From CAVZCK01 sp963773735 (lineage in GTDB: Bacteria > Pseudomonadota > Alphaproteobacteria > Rhizobiales > Rhodomicrobiaceae): a stretch of DNA of 64,000 nt. Position 1 is the first letter of the stretch; each line of letters starts with the position of its first letter. The DNA is taken from positions 62,001 through 126,000 of the forward strand of contig CAVZCK010000034.1 of assembly GCA_963773735.1 (NCBI GenBank). The letters run 5' to 3'. The translations under genes were made by a program, and so were the position numbers. Shown here piece by piece: positions 1 through 9,056 of this stretch. The notes under the pieces were generated by a model. It saw only the letters and a program-made list of their open reading frames with translations. It was not told the DNA's origin and did no database searches.

Positions 1-198
1 TCTAGGGCCGGGCATTGCTGGGAGCACGGTGAGGGAGCATCTGAGCCGGGTGTTTCGCTAAGACCGGCACAAGTCGCAGGCTCGAGCTTGCAGGCTCGTT
101 GCTGGGTTCTTCAGCGTTTCACGCTGATCGCAGGTGATCGTCCACCGTGACCCGTTTCGGTCAGGCCCCAGGACAAGCGCCTCGGTCTTGCGGTGTCG

Positions 199-366
199 CT
201 AGTGGAGCGAATTTGACATTTGAGTCCCGCCTGTCGCGAGCTCGCACGCAAATGTCAAATTCAAAAGCTCCAGTAGAATCATAACGTTGCTAGTGGTCCT
301 TTTGATTTTGGCATTTGCTCTCGAATGTGCTGCAAGCGGATGCAAATGCCGGAATTGGACCATGAG
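199..366 (+). repeat. Composite palindromic repeat, copy 1 (units A then B)
   Basis: Two imperfect palindromes lie side by side. Unit A (199-276) starts CTAGTGGAGC and has arms built on AATTTGACATTTGAG. Unit B (290-366) starts CTAGTGGTCC and has arms built on the GGCATTTGC/GCAAATGCC pair. About 14 bases separate them. The same two units, in reverse order and orientation, occur at 11341-11511, with a related spacer, so the whole block of about 170 bp is one mobile or dispersed unit. It has no coding capacity. The rare tetramer CTAG at the unit ends resembles the borders of REP- or MITE-like elements. Confidence 0.8.
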
Positions 367-656
367 ATGGCGTCTCCGAAATACCTCAATTCCTGAAAAT
401 TTGCTGCCTTTGTCACCCTACCGGAGGACGCGAAGCAGGCCGGACAGCGCTTAGAACTCATCGATGACGGACGGATCGGCGGCTCGCCAATTGCGCGTTC
501 CGGTCCAGAGCGCAGTATTTGAGCGCTCGGCGCGGAGACAGGAACAGTCGCCGGCAAGGCTGGCGTAACCTTCGGATGGTGACGAGCTGATGCTAACCTA
601 CCCTCAGCTCGATTGCCTCGGGAACCCGAAGGACCCGGGCAACCCATCCCAACTGA

Positions 657-687
657 AGATGCCGCGCACTCCGCGGCATCTCTTTTT
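657..687 (+). terminator. Rho-independent terminator hairpin
   Basis: A perfect 10-bp stem (AGATGCCGCG pairing with CGCGGCATCT) with a 5-base loop is followed by CTTTTTG. This is a textbook intrinsic terminator for rightward transcription. No convincing gene ends just upstream within the window, so the transcript it closes probably belongs to a gene lost from this region or lying left of the window. Confidence 0.75.
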
Positions 688-699
688 GCTGCTTATTTG

Positions 700-1090
700 C
701 TCTTTAAGGCTGCAGCGTGCTTCGCCGCGGCGTCCGGCGAGGCGCTCGCCCAGGTCAAGACTGGTACGCAGGCCGCCAAGGAGAAAGGCCGCAGCCGCCA
801 AGAAGACGCAACCGCCGGACAAGGTCTGGTGCGGGCCCGAGAGCACCGTCATCCTGATCCGCTCGACGCGTCCAGCCTCAACGATGCCATGGAGACTGGC
901 AATTACACCGTGCTCCGCGATCTGGCCACCCCGTCCTTCAGGGAGGCGAACAGCGCCGGCCGGCTCTACCAGATCTTCGCCAGCCTCGAAGCCCAACACG
1001 TCAGTCTGGCCGCAACAACGGCGCGGTCGGCGCGCGGAAGACGGAAAACGTCATCAGGCAGGGTTCGAAAGAACTCGTCAAATAGGAACT
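700..1090 (+). pseudogene. Remnant of a small exported hypothetical protein
   Basis: The plus strand encodes two adjacent peptide blocks in different frames. One carries KVWCGPESTVILIRST (about 818-870). The next carries LNDAMETGNYTVLRDLATP followed by SFREANSAGRLYQIF (about 870-1010). Together they resemble a conserved Hyphomicrobiales protein of unknown function with an alanine/lysine-rich region after a signal peptide; this family assignment is from memory. The reading frame breaks near 870 and similarity stops after about 1020. Here the break needs a lost base (or two extra), unlike the single extra bases seen elsewhere in the window, so true decay is likely. Confidence 0.5.
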
Positions 1091-1097
1091 CCAGATT

Positions 1098-1361
1098 TTG
1101 ACCATGCTGCAATTTGATTTCATCGAGATCGACTCGAGAATCCTGCGTCTGACGGATATCAAGTTTGGCCTCTCCGCCGCTTTCGAGCGGCTTTTTTGGG
1201 CGTGGATCAGCGGGATCGCCGCCCTGACATTCCTGTCGGCCCTTGCCCTTGCCATTTTCGGCGTGATCAGCTGGTCACATCTTCTTTACGTCTACGCTGG
1301 AATTACCGTCATCACCCTGGCGCTCGCGTCTCTGATCTATTGGTCGAGGCGGGAGCGCTAG
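1098..1361 (+). CDS. Small predicted membrane protein, unknown function
   Basis: An 87-residue frame starts at ATG 1104 or the codon just before it. Residues about 35-57 (ISGIAALTFLSALALAIF) and 63-80 (HLLYVYAGITVITLALASLI) form two hydrophobic segments, and the end is basic (YWSRRER). I do not recognise a family. Two features make it odd. An intrinsic-terminator-like hairpin (1176-1197) lies inside the frame, and a 79-bp stretch (1221-1299) recurs inverted at 21443-21521. The central part may therefore be part of a dispersed element rather than an independent gene. Confidence 0.4.
   Translation: MTMLQFDFIEIDSRILRLTDIKFGLSAAFERLFWAWISGIAALTFLSALALAIFGVISWSHLLYVYAGITVITLALASLIYWSRRER
1176..1197 (+). 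terminator. Terminator-like hairpin with TTCG loop
   Basis: GCCGCT and AGCGGC pair perfectly around a TTCG tetraloop and are followed by six T residues (1192-1197). It has all the marks of an intrinsic terminator but sits inside the open frame 1098-1361. Either the frame is not translated as a unit, or the hairpin attenuates it. Confidence 0.6.
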
Positions 1362-1448
1362 CCGACACCGCACATACGCGGCATCGCCTGCTGATCGAAC
1401 CTATGTGCGTCAATTGCGAGATCTCGCTGTTGAGCCTGGCTCGCCGTC

Positions 1449-2050
1449 TTATCTCTCGCGGAGCGCGCGCTCCATCTGGTCGCGCAGCGGCTTGACGATG
1501 TAGCTGGCAAGCGTCCGCTCCCCGGTCTTGATGAACACCTCTGCCGGCATGCCCGGCACCAGCTTGAGGCCGTTCAACTTCGCCAGTTCGCTTTCGGATA
1601 TTTGTACGGCTGCGGAGTAATAGGACGGCCGGTTTTCCGAGTCACGGGTCAGATCGGCGCCGATGCGCATCAGGTTCCGTGCAGCTGATCGGTCTTACGC
1701 CGGTCGAAGGCAGAGAAGCGGATGCGCGCATCCTGCCCCGCCGCCAATTTATCGATGTCCGACGGTTTGACCTTGACCTCCACGATCAGCCGGTCGGCGC
1801 TTGGCACGATGTGCATCAGCACGTCGCTCGGCGCCACGACGCCGCCAATCGTGTGGACGGTGAGTTCGTGAACGACGCCGGGGATCGGTGAGCGGATATC
1901 GAGCCGCTTCAGCTGATCCTCGGCGGCAATCTTCTTTTCCCGCAACTCATTGATCTTGGTTTCCGACTCGCGCAGCTGTTTGACGACATCGGCAATGAAA
2001 TCACGATCGTTCTGAACGATCTGCAGCTCGGTTTCGGCGATCCTCTTCCC
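1449..2050 (-). pseudogene. HlyD/AprE-family type I secretion adaptor, truncated and frameshifted
   Basis: Reading leftwards from about 2050, the frame gives an alpha-hairpin region (AETELQIVQNDRDFIADVV, then LREKKIAAEDQLKRLDIRSP), the lipoyl/beta-barrel part (PGVVHELTVHTIGGVVAPSD) and, after a one-base loss near 1672, the C-terminal barrel (PSYYSAAVQISESELAKL, then VPGMPAEVFIKTGERT). The family is the periplasmic adaptor that joins an ABC exporter to an outer-membrane channel. The membrane anchor and first half are missing and no exporter partner is present. The frame break is a deletion, so this looks like a genuine remnant. Confidence 0.75.
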
Positions 2051-2892
2051 TTAAGGCGATATGCGACGATCATCGCCGGGTCGTGACCGTTCGATGTTGT
2101 CGGCGCAATAATCGGGATTTTTCGGATCGCCAGCGTCATCCGGTTTGACGATGAGCCGGTCAAATTTCCGTGTGCCGCCGAACCGCGCAAGGACAGCGAC
2201 GGCCGGATCGTGAGCGGGCTCTGCCACGCTTTCCTGCGGACGACCCGAATTGCACTGCTGCTTGAGGACCGACAGGGGCAAATGCGGGCGCTCGGTCGAA
2301 ATCCTCCCTCCGGGGAGGATGGGGTGGCCAGCTCTCATTTCGGTGTCGCGGATGGATGGCCATGAAGCGTTCAGGGGAACGCGAAGCACTAAGATAGGCG
2401 CTCCACAACTATAAAGTGTAAATAAACGTAATACAATCTAAGTCATTCACCTAGAACATTTTCTGTAATATTGCATTCATATTAAGTATAATTCTACGGT
2501 AACTTGACGCAATCGGGGCGACGCAGTATCAGATGGAGCAGAGACGCCGTTTATCATAAAAAATTGTTTCTTATTATAGAACGACTCTGTGTGGGGGCTT
2601 GATCAATTTCCATCGAAATCGAGTCAGTGCGCGTGCAGGTGGATGAGCGGGGGCTGCCGCAAATATCAGGTTATGCGATCGAAAAGCCCTGTTTGCGCGC
2701 GGGATATGACGGCTATCACTGCACGTATTCGGTGCAAATGCTTCGGCCTCGGTGGCGGCTGGCAAAAAAAGATCTCGCGATGCCGAGCATAAGGGGCGTT
2801 GCATGTTGACGCGGTGCGACGGGCACATATTGGAGCCGGATGCACAAACCGGCGGTGGAGCGAGACGCAATTCGCCATCCGTGTTTCAGGTT
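2051..2892. other. Intergenic, mostly AT-rich, no convincing gene
   Basis: Several overlapping frames exist on the minus strand between 2051 and 2400, but none has a recognisable family or convincing codon use. From about 2401 to 2580 the sequence becomes strongly AT-rich (for example ATTGCATTCATATTAAG) and could hold the promoter of the glycosyltransferase that follows. This stretch marks the left edge of the polysaccharide island. Confidence 0.4.
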
Positions 2893-3978
2893 ATGCCGCG
2901 CAACATGTATTTCGGGGCATCGCGAGCGACGTCGATCGATCTGTGTGTGCGCGATCTCGTCTGCGCGAGCCGGTTCCAGACGGCCACCAGGATCTTCGCT
3001 GAACAGATCGATGATTCTTTCTCAGGGTTCAGTGTCGATCATTTGCCCAAAACCAGGCGGGCGGCGACTTTTGCGCGGGCCAATCATGTCGCCCGAGCCG
3101 CGCTGCGCGATACGCCGGATCTTATCATCGTCCAGCAGCACCTGCCGACCGCGATCGCCATCGCCCGCCGGCTGCCGCACGCCAAAATCGTTCTTCATAC
3201 GCATAATTTTCAGAAGGCATACAATACCGGCGGCGGAGTAAAGGACGTCGTTCACCGCGTGCTGAGGAAACGCCGCTACCGACACCTTGCCGGCATCATC
3301 CATGTCAGCGAGGCTTGCGCGCGACACTTTACGGAGACATGGCCGGAAATCGCCATTCCGAGCGCCGTGATAGGCAATGGATTGGATTTCGACGCATGGC
3401 GCCCGGCGCATGAGCGTTCCAAGCAGATACTTTATGTCGGCCGCTGTGCGCCGGAGAAGGGCGTTCTTGAAGCAGCGCAGGCCGCTGCAATGGTGCTGCC
3501 GCAATTTCCCGACTGGCAGGTTCGCTTTATCCTCTCCAATATTGAGGTGCATCCGGATTATTTTCGCAGTGTTCGGATGGCTTTGTCATCCCTTGGACCG
3601 CAGGCCGGCATCGAGGTGCAGCGCCCGTTCATTGAAATCAAGGCGGCTTTCGAGCGCGCAGCCATTGCCCTCGTCCCATCGAAGTGGATCGAACCGTTTG
3701 GACGCACCGCGCTTGAGGCTCATGCCGGCGGCGCGGCGGTGATCAGTTCCGGAACGGGCGGGCTCGCGGAAATCAGCGGGAACGCCGCGCTCATATTGCC
3801 GGCCGTTACGCCCGCGGCCATCGCCGAGGCGATCGCCGCGCTCATCAGAACCGATGCCTTGCGAGAACAATTCGCGCGAAGGGGAAGCAAGCGAGCGCGC
3901 ATCTATTTTGATGTCAGTATCCAAGCGGCGCGGCTGGATGCGTTTTGCGTAGGGGTTATCCCGGGCGACGCGGTCTAA
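2893..3978 (+). CDS. Glycosyltransferase family 4 protein
   Basis: About 361 residues from ATG 2893. The C-terminal Rossmann half carries the GT-B retaining-enzyme signature: ILYVGRCAPEKGVLEA (nucleotide-binding start), VPSKWIEPFGRTALEAHAGG (the E-x7-E type motif that binds the nucleotide sugar) and AEISGNAALILPA. The N-terminal half has the acceptor-domain stretch DLIIVQQHLPTAIAIARR. The open frame extends upstream to 2752, but those residues look unlike the family and the codon use is poor, so I place the start at 2893. It probably transfers a sugar during capsule, O-antigen or exopolysaccharide assembly on the inner-membrane face. The sugar specificity cannot be read from the sequence. Confidence 0.8.
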   Translation: MPRNMYFGASRATSIDLCVRDLVCASRFQTATRIFAEQIDDSFSGFSVDHLPKTRRAATFARANHVARAALRDTPDLIIVQQHLPTAIAIARRLPHAKIVLHTHNFQKAYNTGGGVKDVVHRVLRKRRYRHLAGIIHVSEACARHFTETWPEIAIPSAVIGNGLDFDAWRPAHERSKQILYVGRCAPEKGVLEAAQAAAMVLPQFPDWQVRFILSNIEVHPDYFRSVRMALSSLGPQAGIEVQRPFIEIKAAFERAAIALVPSKWIEPFGRTALEAHAGGAAVISSGTGGLAEISGNAALILPAVTPAAIAEAIAALIRTDALREQFARRGSKRARIYFDVSIQAARLDAFCVGVIPGDAV

Positions 3979-3991
3979 CCCGGGTAAAGCC

Positions 3992-4630
3992 ATGTCGAGA
4001 TATCCGTTTCTACATCGGATGATTACATCTGCTGGGTTAGCTACGCGCATCGGCGTGGTCGGGAATGGACCGATAAAAGCAGAACTGAGCGAGTTAATTG
4101 ATCGCCATGATCTCGTGGTCCGCTTCAATTCCTGCCAAAATTACGGGGATGCAGGACGACGGACAGATATCCTCGTGCTTGTAAATACTGGCCCCGCAGG
4201 GAAGATACTAGCTCGTGACGATAAAGCAATTAACGAAGACGCATTTACGTCGGCAAAGAAAATCTGGATTGCGAAGGACCCCACCCTGATTGCGGCGCAG
4301 ATCTTAAAGTACCCTCACGATGCCGAAATGTGGGAAGATTGCAGCGAAGAACTCATACATAATAGACTTCGATCAAAGCCATGGCAGTTTTTGAGTCCAA
4401 AGATCTACCATTCCGCAATATATGATCTCAAAAAATATGGAGCCAACGATCATGATCAACCAAGCACGGGCATATTAACAATTTTCAATATTCGCCATAC
4501 ATTAATTAGAAGATTTTCCCCGTGCATTCTGACGCTCTTTGGCTTCACACACGAAGGGTGGGCTGGACATCCGTGGGATGCCGAAAAAGCGCTAATCGAC
4601 GCGCAGAGCAACTGGATCAAACGAGGCTAA
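3992..4630 (+). CDS. Sialyltransferase-like glycosyltransferase (GT29-type)
   Basis: 212 residues beginning 14 bases after the preceding glycosyltransferase, so probably co-transcribed. The N-terminal part has the sialylmotif-L pattern (IGVVGNGP, then DLVVRFNSCQNYGDAGRRTD). A downstream PSTG resembles motif S, and GFTHEGWAGHPWDAEKALI resembles the terminal histidine/glutamate motif. GT29 enzymes transfer sialic or related nonulosonic acids from CMP-sugars. Bacterial members are much less studied than animal ones, so the donor here is uncertain. Length matches the short bacterial versions. Base composition is lower in GC than the flanking core genes, which fits horizontal transfer. Confidence 0.7.
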   Translation: MSRYPFLHRMITSAGLATRIGVVGNGPIKAELSELIDRHDLVVRFNSCQNYGDAGRRTDILVLVNTGPAGKILARDDKAINEDAFTSAKKIWIAKDPTLIAAQILKYPHDAEMWEDCSEELIHNRLRSKPWQFLSPKIYHSAIYDLKKYGANDHDQPSTGILTIFNIRHTLIRRFSPCILTLFGFTHEGWAGHPWDAEKALIDAQSNWIKRG

Positions 4631-4684
4631 TTTTATTTTCAGCTGCGACGACCTTCTGATCCGCGCGCTTTCGTCAACAAGGAA

Positions 4685-5371
4685 TCAAAGATGCCTTATC
4701 TTTTCCATCAGCATGCATGAAAAGACGCTAGACGATGGCCAATTGTTCAATAGCTGGAACCCGAGTTGCGGTGCCAAATTTTTTAGGATGCCATATGATG
4801 TCATGTGCATGCAGCCGAACACCCAGTGCTCGCGATTTTCTTTATAGATGGCAAGATGCCCATTAAAAGACTCGGTTTTTTCTTCAAAGGAAAATCTCTC
4901 ACCATCGTTATAATCAAAATACAATAGACCTTCAATATCCATGACCTTATTTAACTCCTGAAGATAAAAAACGATATCATAGAAATTAAAATGAATAAAC
5001 AATAACGTTGCATAGACCTTATTTATCTGTCTTCCGTACAAAGCCGATAAATCGGCATAGCCGACTTTCTGCACTTCCACATTGTCAAGCAAAGAGACGC
5101 GTCTACGACAATCATCCAGAAATGTGTCGGATATATCTGCGCAGTAGATCTTTGCCGCATGCGGAGCAATCGCTTCGGCCAGGAATCCCATGCCGGATCC
5201 AAGATCGAGTACTCGATCTAATAACGATATGTTTAGACGGGAAATAAGTTCATCTTTTCGAGCCCATCTGGACGCGACAATAGCATCGAAATCGGACGTA
5301 TTGTTGTTTGGTATTCCAAGTGCTAGAAGTTTTGATTCTTGCGATTTAAAATTCCATTTGGTGTAATCCAT
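4685..5371 (-). CDS. Class I SAM-dependent methyltransferase
   Basis: About 228 residues from ATG 5371, which has AAAAGGA a few bases upstream; an in-frame ATG at 5428 would add an unlikely leader. Motif I, VLDLGSGMGFLAEAIAPHAA, binds S-adenosylmethionine, and KIYCADISDTFLDDCRRR is the acidic end of strand 2. YFDYNDGERFSFEEKTESF lies in the variable C-terminal part. The substrate is unknown. Its position in a glycosyltransferase cluster suggests methylation of a sugar or of a polysaccharide precursor. It is noticeably AT-rich compared with the core genes. It is convergent with the GT29-type gene, from which it is separated by 54 bp. Confidence 0.75.
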   Translation of the reverse strand: MDYTKWNFKSQESKLLALGIPNNNTSDFDAIVASRWARKDELISRLNISLLDRVLDLGSGMGFLAEAIAPHAAKIYCADISDTFLDDCRRRVSLLDNVEVQKVGYADLSALYGRQINKVYATLLFIHFNFYDIVFYLQELNKVMDIEGLLYFDYNDGERFSFEEKTESFNGHLAIYKENREHWVFGCMHMTSYGILKNLAPQLGFQLLNNWPSSSVFSCMLMEKIRHL

Positions 5372-5446
5372 GATGAATGTTCCTTTTCCCGTTGTAAAAT
5401 TTGGCGATGTGAACGATTGCATCAACAATGTTCATTGAGTAATTCA

Positions 5447-6751
5447 CTAACTTGTGTCGCCTGAACTCGTGCAAGTCCTTTGCTGAGATGAGAAAAGAAA
5501 CGTGACGCTGAGAGCTTCGTTCATTGCATTCTCAAATCGATCATAGCTAAAGAATTGCTTGAACAGCGTTCGGCTCGCTTCTTTTTTTGGCTGGGGACAA
5601 TCCAACGTATCCAGAATCTCCAAGGCAAAATCTCTCGGGTCATCACATATCTTCAGCCCCGCTATTTTTAGCGCCTCTTCTGGAAGGCCCCGATAGGCAA
5701 AACGGGTTCCCACTATGGGGCGGCCAATGGCGGCTGCTTCAACCGTTTTGATTGATACGCCTCGTCCGCCTACCATTGGGATAATGACGCAGGTGGACAT
5801 GAGATAGTACGGCAAGGTCTCGACGGCGGAACCCACAAGGTGATGGCTGATCTGATCATGAAATCTTCGGTCGCGATTTTGGACAAGCTCATTAATATTG
5901 CCCAATATAAGCATCGATAAGGGAGACAGTCCGAGCCACGGCTTAACTCTGGAGAAGAACCACTCTAGCGCGTGGTAATTGCCGATATGGTTAGATCCGA
6001 CAAACAGCAGATCCTTTCGGCTGTCAGCCGGAAATGGATGCTCCATGTTGCTCAAATCTTCTGACGTTGGCAGGGCAAGAATGTGTGGAGTGTTTGGGAT
6101 GGCGGTCTCAAAAAATCGTTTGTCCTCCGCTGAGACGTGAACAAGAACATCAGCGGCTTTGAGCGCCGCTATCTCCGTTGCCAAAAGCTCATCAAGGGAA
6201 TCTAGCTCTCGTGTGAATGGGTTTTTGATATCATTATCTAAGAGTATGTGTGCTTGAACATCATGTGTTACCAAAACAAGTGGTACAGCCTGACCAAATT
6301 CTTTAAGTCTTGCCTTCAGTCGGAGACCGAATTGAAGCGCATAAATGTGATTAACTAAGAGGGTTCGGACACGTCCCGATCTCAATTCTTTATCGAGATC
6401 TGCGGGAATGGGGGAAACTGCGGCGGCGTGCATCGCCCAGTGCATTGCATTGAGTTTGCGACGCGCGCTATACCAGCGCCCGATACTGCCACCTTTCCTT
6501 ATCCGATGATCAAACGCGGCGATGACCACTCTGTCAGCGCCTAGTTCGTGCGACTGGCTTGAAAAATGCGACCAGACTGCCTCCGATCGACGTTGCGAAG
6601 TATTGTGAGGGACCGCCACGAATAGTGTTTTCAGGCCCTTCGACCGCAGATATTTAATCTGAGCTTCCATGACTTTGCCGGTGCCCGTGCGTAGCCATGG
6701 GAGTCCAACAACTAAGGCCGTACCCTCATCAATATTGCGATGATCAAGCAT
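5447..6751 (-). CDS. Glycosyltransferase (GT-B fold, family 4-like)
   Basis: 434 residues. The N-terminus has the glycine-rich loop VVGLPWLRTGTGKVMEAQ, and the C-terminal half has DLLFVGSNHIGNYHALEWF and GGRGVSIKTVEAAAIGRPIV, which match the donor-binding domain of family 4 enzymes (the glutamate of the EAAAIG helix is conserved). It is likely cytoplasmic or membrane-peripheral and adds a sugar during surface-polysaccharide synthesis. It lies on the minus strand just upstream of the methyltransferase (18-75 bp, depending on the start used), suggesting one transcript. GC content is below that of the core genes, as for its neighbours. Confidence 0.8.
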   Translation of the reverse strand: MLDHRNIDEGTALVVGLPWLRTGTGKVMEAQIKYLRSKGLKTLFVAVPHNTSQRRSEAVWSHFSSQSHELGADRVVIAAFDHRIRKGGSIGRWYSARRKLNAMHWAMHAAAVSPIPADLDKELRSGRVRTLLVNHIYALQFGLRLKARLKEFGQAVPLVLVTHDVQAHILLDNDIKNPFTRELDSLDELLATEIAALKAADVLVHVSAEDKRFFETAIPNTPHILALPTSEDLSNMEHPFPADSRKDLLFVGSNHIGNYHALEWFFSRVKPWLGLSPLSMLILGNINELVQNRDRRFHDQISHHLVGSAVETLPYYLMSTCVIIPMVGGRGVSIKTVEAAAIGRPIVGTRFAYRGLPEEALKIAGLKICDDPRDFALEILDTLDCPQPKKEASRTLFKQFFSYDRFENAMNEALSVTFLFSSQQRTCTSSGDTS

Positions 6752-6807
6752 GCCACGTTCCCCTCGAATGTGCGCATAAGGGCATAGGCTCTGTTTTTCG
6801 AGCTCTT

Positions 6808-7914
6808 CTATGATTGCCGTTTAGCTGGCGTTGTTACCAATCCGCGTATGGTCCGCCCAGGGTGGATACGCAAAGCCAAGGCTAATGTCGCGGCGGTCTC
6901 TAGCGGCGCCCGCCTCCGCGCCGCTTGCCGGCAAAGCGCCACTAAAACACGCAGCCTAGACCTCTGCCCATCCCCCATCTGATTCCGCGACAGATAGCTC
7001 AGCATGTCCCTCAGATCGTCACGCGAGAGGGTGGCGTCGAGCTCGAACAACACCGTTTCGGCACGGTCAAAGGCGCGGACGCTCTCGCAAACACAGGCAG
7101 CGCAGCCCAACCCCCGGCATGTCTGTTTGCCTGCACCTTGCTCAAAGCAGGCATACGAATCGATCGGGTCTTCACCGCCCCGCCGCCGCTCGACGGCGGC
7201 AAGCAATGCAAGATTGCGGGCCAACCTCTGCGGCCACTCCTTCCGCTCGGAAATCTGTGCGGCGTGGACCCGGTAAAGCAGGAGCGCCTCAGGCAAATTC
7301 GCCAGAGCATAATGCTCCGACATACGCAGCCAGAGATCGTAATCCTCGGCATAGACGAGTTCCTGCCGATAGCCGCCGAGCCGTTCGAGCGCCTCTCGCC
7401 TCATCACCACGGTCGGATGCCTCAGGCAGCATCCCTTGAGAAGCCTCTCGGCGATCTGGTCTGGGCTTTCCGGCAGTTTTATCTTTTCTTCCGTGAGCGC
7501 ACCCTGTTCGTCTATGAAGCGAACCTGCGTGCCGACAGCGGCGATCTCCGGATGCCCACCCAGATAGTCATATTGGCGCTGAAGCCGGTCGGGCAGGCAA
7601 ACATCGTCCGCGTCCATGCGCGCGATCAGCTCGCTCGATGCGCAGGCAATGCCATGATTGAGCGCGTCGACCAATCCAGCGCCAGGATTTTTGAACACCC
7701 TCAGCCTCGGATCGGCCTTTTGAAACTCAGCAAGGATGGCCTCCGTTGCATCGGATGAGCCGTCATCGATGACCAGGAGTTCAAAATCCGCAAAAGCTTG
7801 AGATAGAACGCTATTTACCAATTCAGAGATGTAACGCTCGCTGTTTCGGACAGGCACAATGACTGACATACTCGGCGACGGCATATTCGCTGCATGTCCT
7901 TGTGAATTTTTCAA
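6808..7914 (-). CDS. Glycosyltransferase family 2 protein
   Basis: 368 residues. The GT-A fold is clear: MSVIVPVRNSERYISELVN opens the domain, LLVIDDGSSDATEAIL holds the first acidic motif, ARMDADDVCLPDRLQ is the metal-binding DxD motif, and YAEDYDLWLRMSEHY provides the catalytic-base ED. The last 120 residues are cysteine- and arginine-rich (AGKQTCRGLGCAACVCESV) with no clear domain. Such inverting enzymes build capsular or lipopolysaccharide repeats. It is the first gene of a minus-strand run with the family 4 enzyme and the methyltransferase. Its GC content is close to the core average, unlike the two genes after it. Confidence 0.85.
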   Translation of the reverse strand: MKNSQGHAANMPSPSMSVIVPVRNSERYISELVNSVLSQAFADFELLVIDDGSSDATEAILAEFQKADPRLRVFKNPGAGLVDALNHGIACASSELIARMDADDVCLPDRLQRQYDYLGGHPEIAAVGTQVRFIDEQGALTEEKIKLPESPDQIAERLLKGCCLRHPTVVMRREALERLGGYRQELVYAEDYDLWLRMSEHYALANLPEALLLYRVHAAQISERKEWPQRLARNLALLAAVERRRGGEDPIDSYACFEQGAGKQTCRGLGCAACVCESVRAFDRAETVLFELDATLSRDDLRDMLSYLSRNQMGDGQRSRLRVLVALCRQAARRRAPLETAATLALALRIHPGRTIRGLVTTPAKRQS

Positions 7915-8150
7915 GAAATCATCTAGTTACAAAAATATGTCACATATAGACAATAGAGGACATAAACCTAAATGAATTGATTCAACTTAACAATAAAAAA
8001 CACAGATAGCTTTAAGAAGTTTCTATTTTATGAATTAATAATTCAATAAGTTCGTGTTATTGCGTCGCGTTTGGCGCATACACAATCAAAAGTTGTATGT
8101 TGCTTAAAGCATTCGTCATCGGACGTTGTTTTGTTGGCGGCGAGCGGGTC
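7915..8150. other. AT-rich intergenic region at the right edge of the polysaccharide island
   Basis: This stretch is strongly AT-rich, especially 7920-8060, and has no gene. It lies upstream of the leftward family 2 glycosyltransferase gene and probably contains its promoter. The sharp change in composition, followed directly by an rmlA fragment, suggests a junction left by an insertion or deletion. Confidence 0.5.
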
Positions 8151-8366
8151 GCGATGATCCTCAGGGCCTGCAGGATTTGCTGGCGCGCGCGGTCGAGCGC
8201 GAGACTGGTGCGACGATCTTTGCGTACCGCGTTTCCGACCCTGAGCGCGATGGCGTGGCGGATTTCGATGCCGCGGGGCGGGTCGCGAGTATCGAGGAAA
8301 AGCCTGCGCGCCCGCGTTCGAACTATGCCGTGACCGGCCTTTATTTCTATGACAATGACGTCGAGG
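8150..8366 (+). pseudogene. Fragment of glucose-1-phosphate thymidylyltransferase (RmlA)
   Basis: The plus-strand frame reads LQDLLARAVERETGATIFAY, RVSDPERDGVADFDAAG, RVASIEEKPARPRSNYAVTG and LYFYDNDVEV. This is the central part of RmlA, which makes dTDP-glucose, including the EEKP and TGLYFYD motifs of the sugar-binding region. The N-terminal nucleotide-binding loop and the C-terminal third are absent, so it cannot encode an active enzyme. It is a relic of a dTDP-rhamnose-type locus beside the present polysaccharide island. Confidence 0.8.
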
Positions 8367-8504
8367 TATGTGGAGTTTCTCCTGAATAATGGCTTGCAGC
8401 CGGCGGAATATCTGCTCAAGCTTGGCTGACAGTGCTTTCGAGGTCGGCGCCGCCGCAAGCTGCAAATGACCTTGCGCTGCAATCCACAATGGGGGGGACC
8501 ATCC

Positions 8505-9056
8505 GTGAGAATCCTGGCACACCTCGCTTCAATCGCATTCGCCGTTGCAGTCGCCGGCCCGGCCTGGGCTTTTGAGCTTTCCAGCCCGGACATTGCAAAT
8601 GGCGGCACCGTGCCGGACAAGCAGGTCTTCAACAGCTTCGGCTGCAAGGGCGGCAATGTCTCGCCCGCGCTTGTCTGGAAAGACTCGCCCGTGGATGCCA
8701 AGAGTTTCGCCATCACCGTTTACGACCCCGACGCACCGACCGGCAGCGGCTGGTGGCACTGGGTGATGTTCAATATTCCGTCAGCGATCCATGAGCTGAA
8801 GCCCAACGCCGGTGACCCGAAAGCCAAACTGGCGCCCAAGGGAGCCGTGCAGAGCATGACCGACTTCGGCAAGACCGGCTATGGCGGTCCCTGCCCGCCG
8901 CAGGGCGACAAGCCGCATCGCTACATCTTCACCGTATTTGCGCTGAAGGTGGACAAGCTGCCACTCGATGCCAAGGCGTCAGGGGCGATGGTCGGCTTTT
9001 ATCTGAATATGAATTCGGTCGGCAAAGCCTCTTTCGAGACCACCTATGGACGATAG
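8505..9056 (+). CDS. YbhB/YbcL-family PEBP-like protein, exported
   Basis: About 183 residues from GTG 8505, which follows a G-rich ribosome-binding stretch (8491-8498). This start gives a clean signal peptide, RILAHLASIAFAVAVAGPA ending WA before FELSSPDI. The mature part has the phosphatidylethanolamine-binding fold motifs: ITVYDPDAPTGSGWWHWVMF (the ligand-pocket DPDxP and HW) and GYGGPCPPQGDKPHRYIFTV. Bacterial members are periplasmic or cytoplasmic proteins with no firmly established function; some modulate proteases or bind small ligands. It stands alone between the rmlA relic and the tRNA gene. Confidence 0.85.
   Translation: MRILAHLASIAFAVAVAGPAWAFELSSPDIANGGTVPDKQVFNSFGCKGGNVSPALVWKDSPVDAKSFAITVYDPDAPTGSGWWHWVMFNIPSAIHELKPNAGDPKAKLAPKGAVQSMTDFGKTGYGGPCPPQGDKPHRYIFTVFALKVDKLPLDAKASGAMVGFYLNMNSVGKASFETTYGR

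Noticed and set aside
199..366. Possible CRISPR-like array
   Set aside because: There are two different palindromes rather than repeats with regular spacers, and no cas genes are present.
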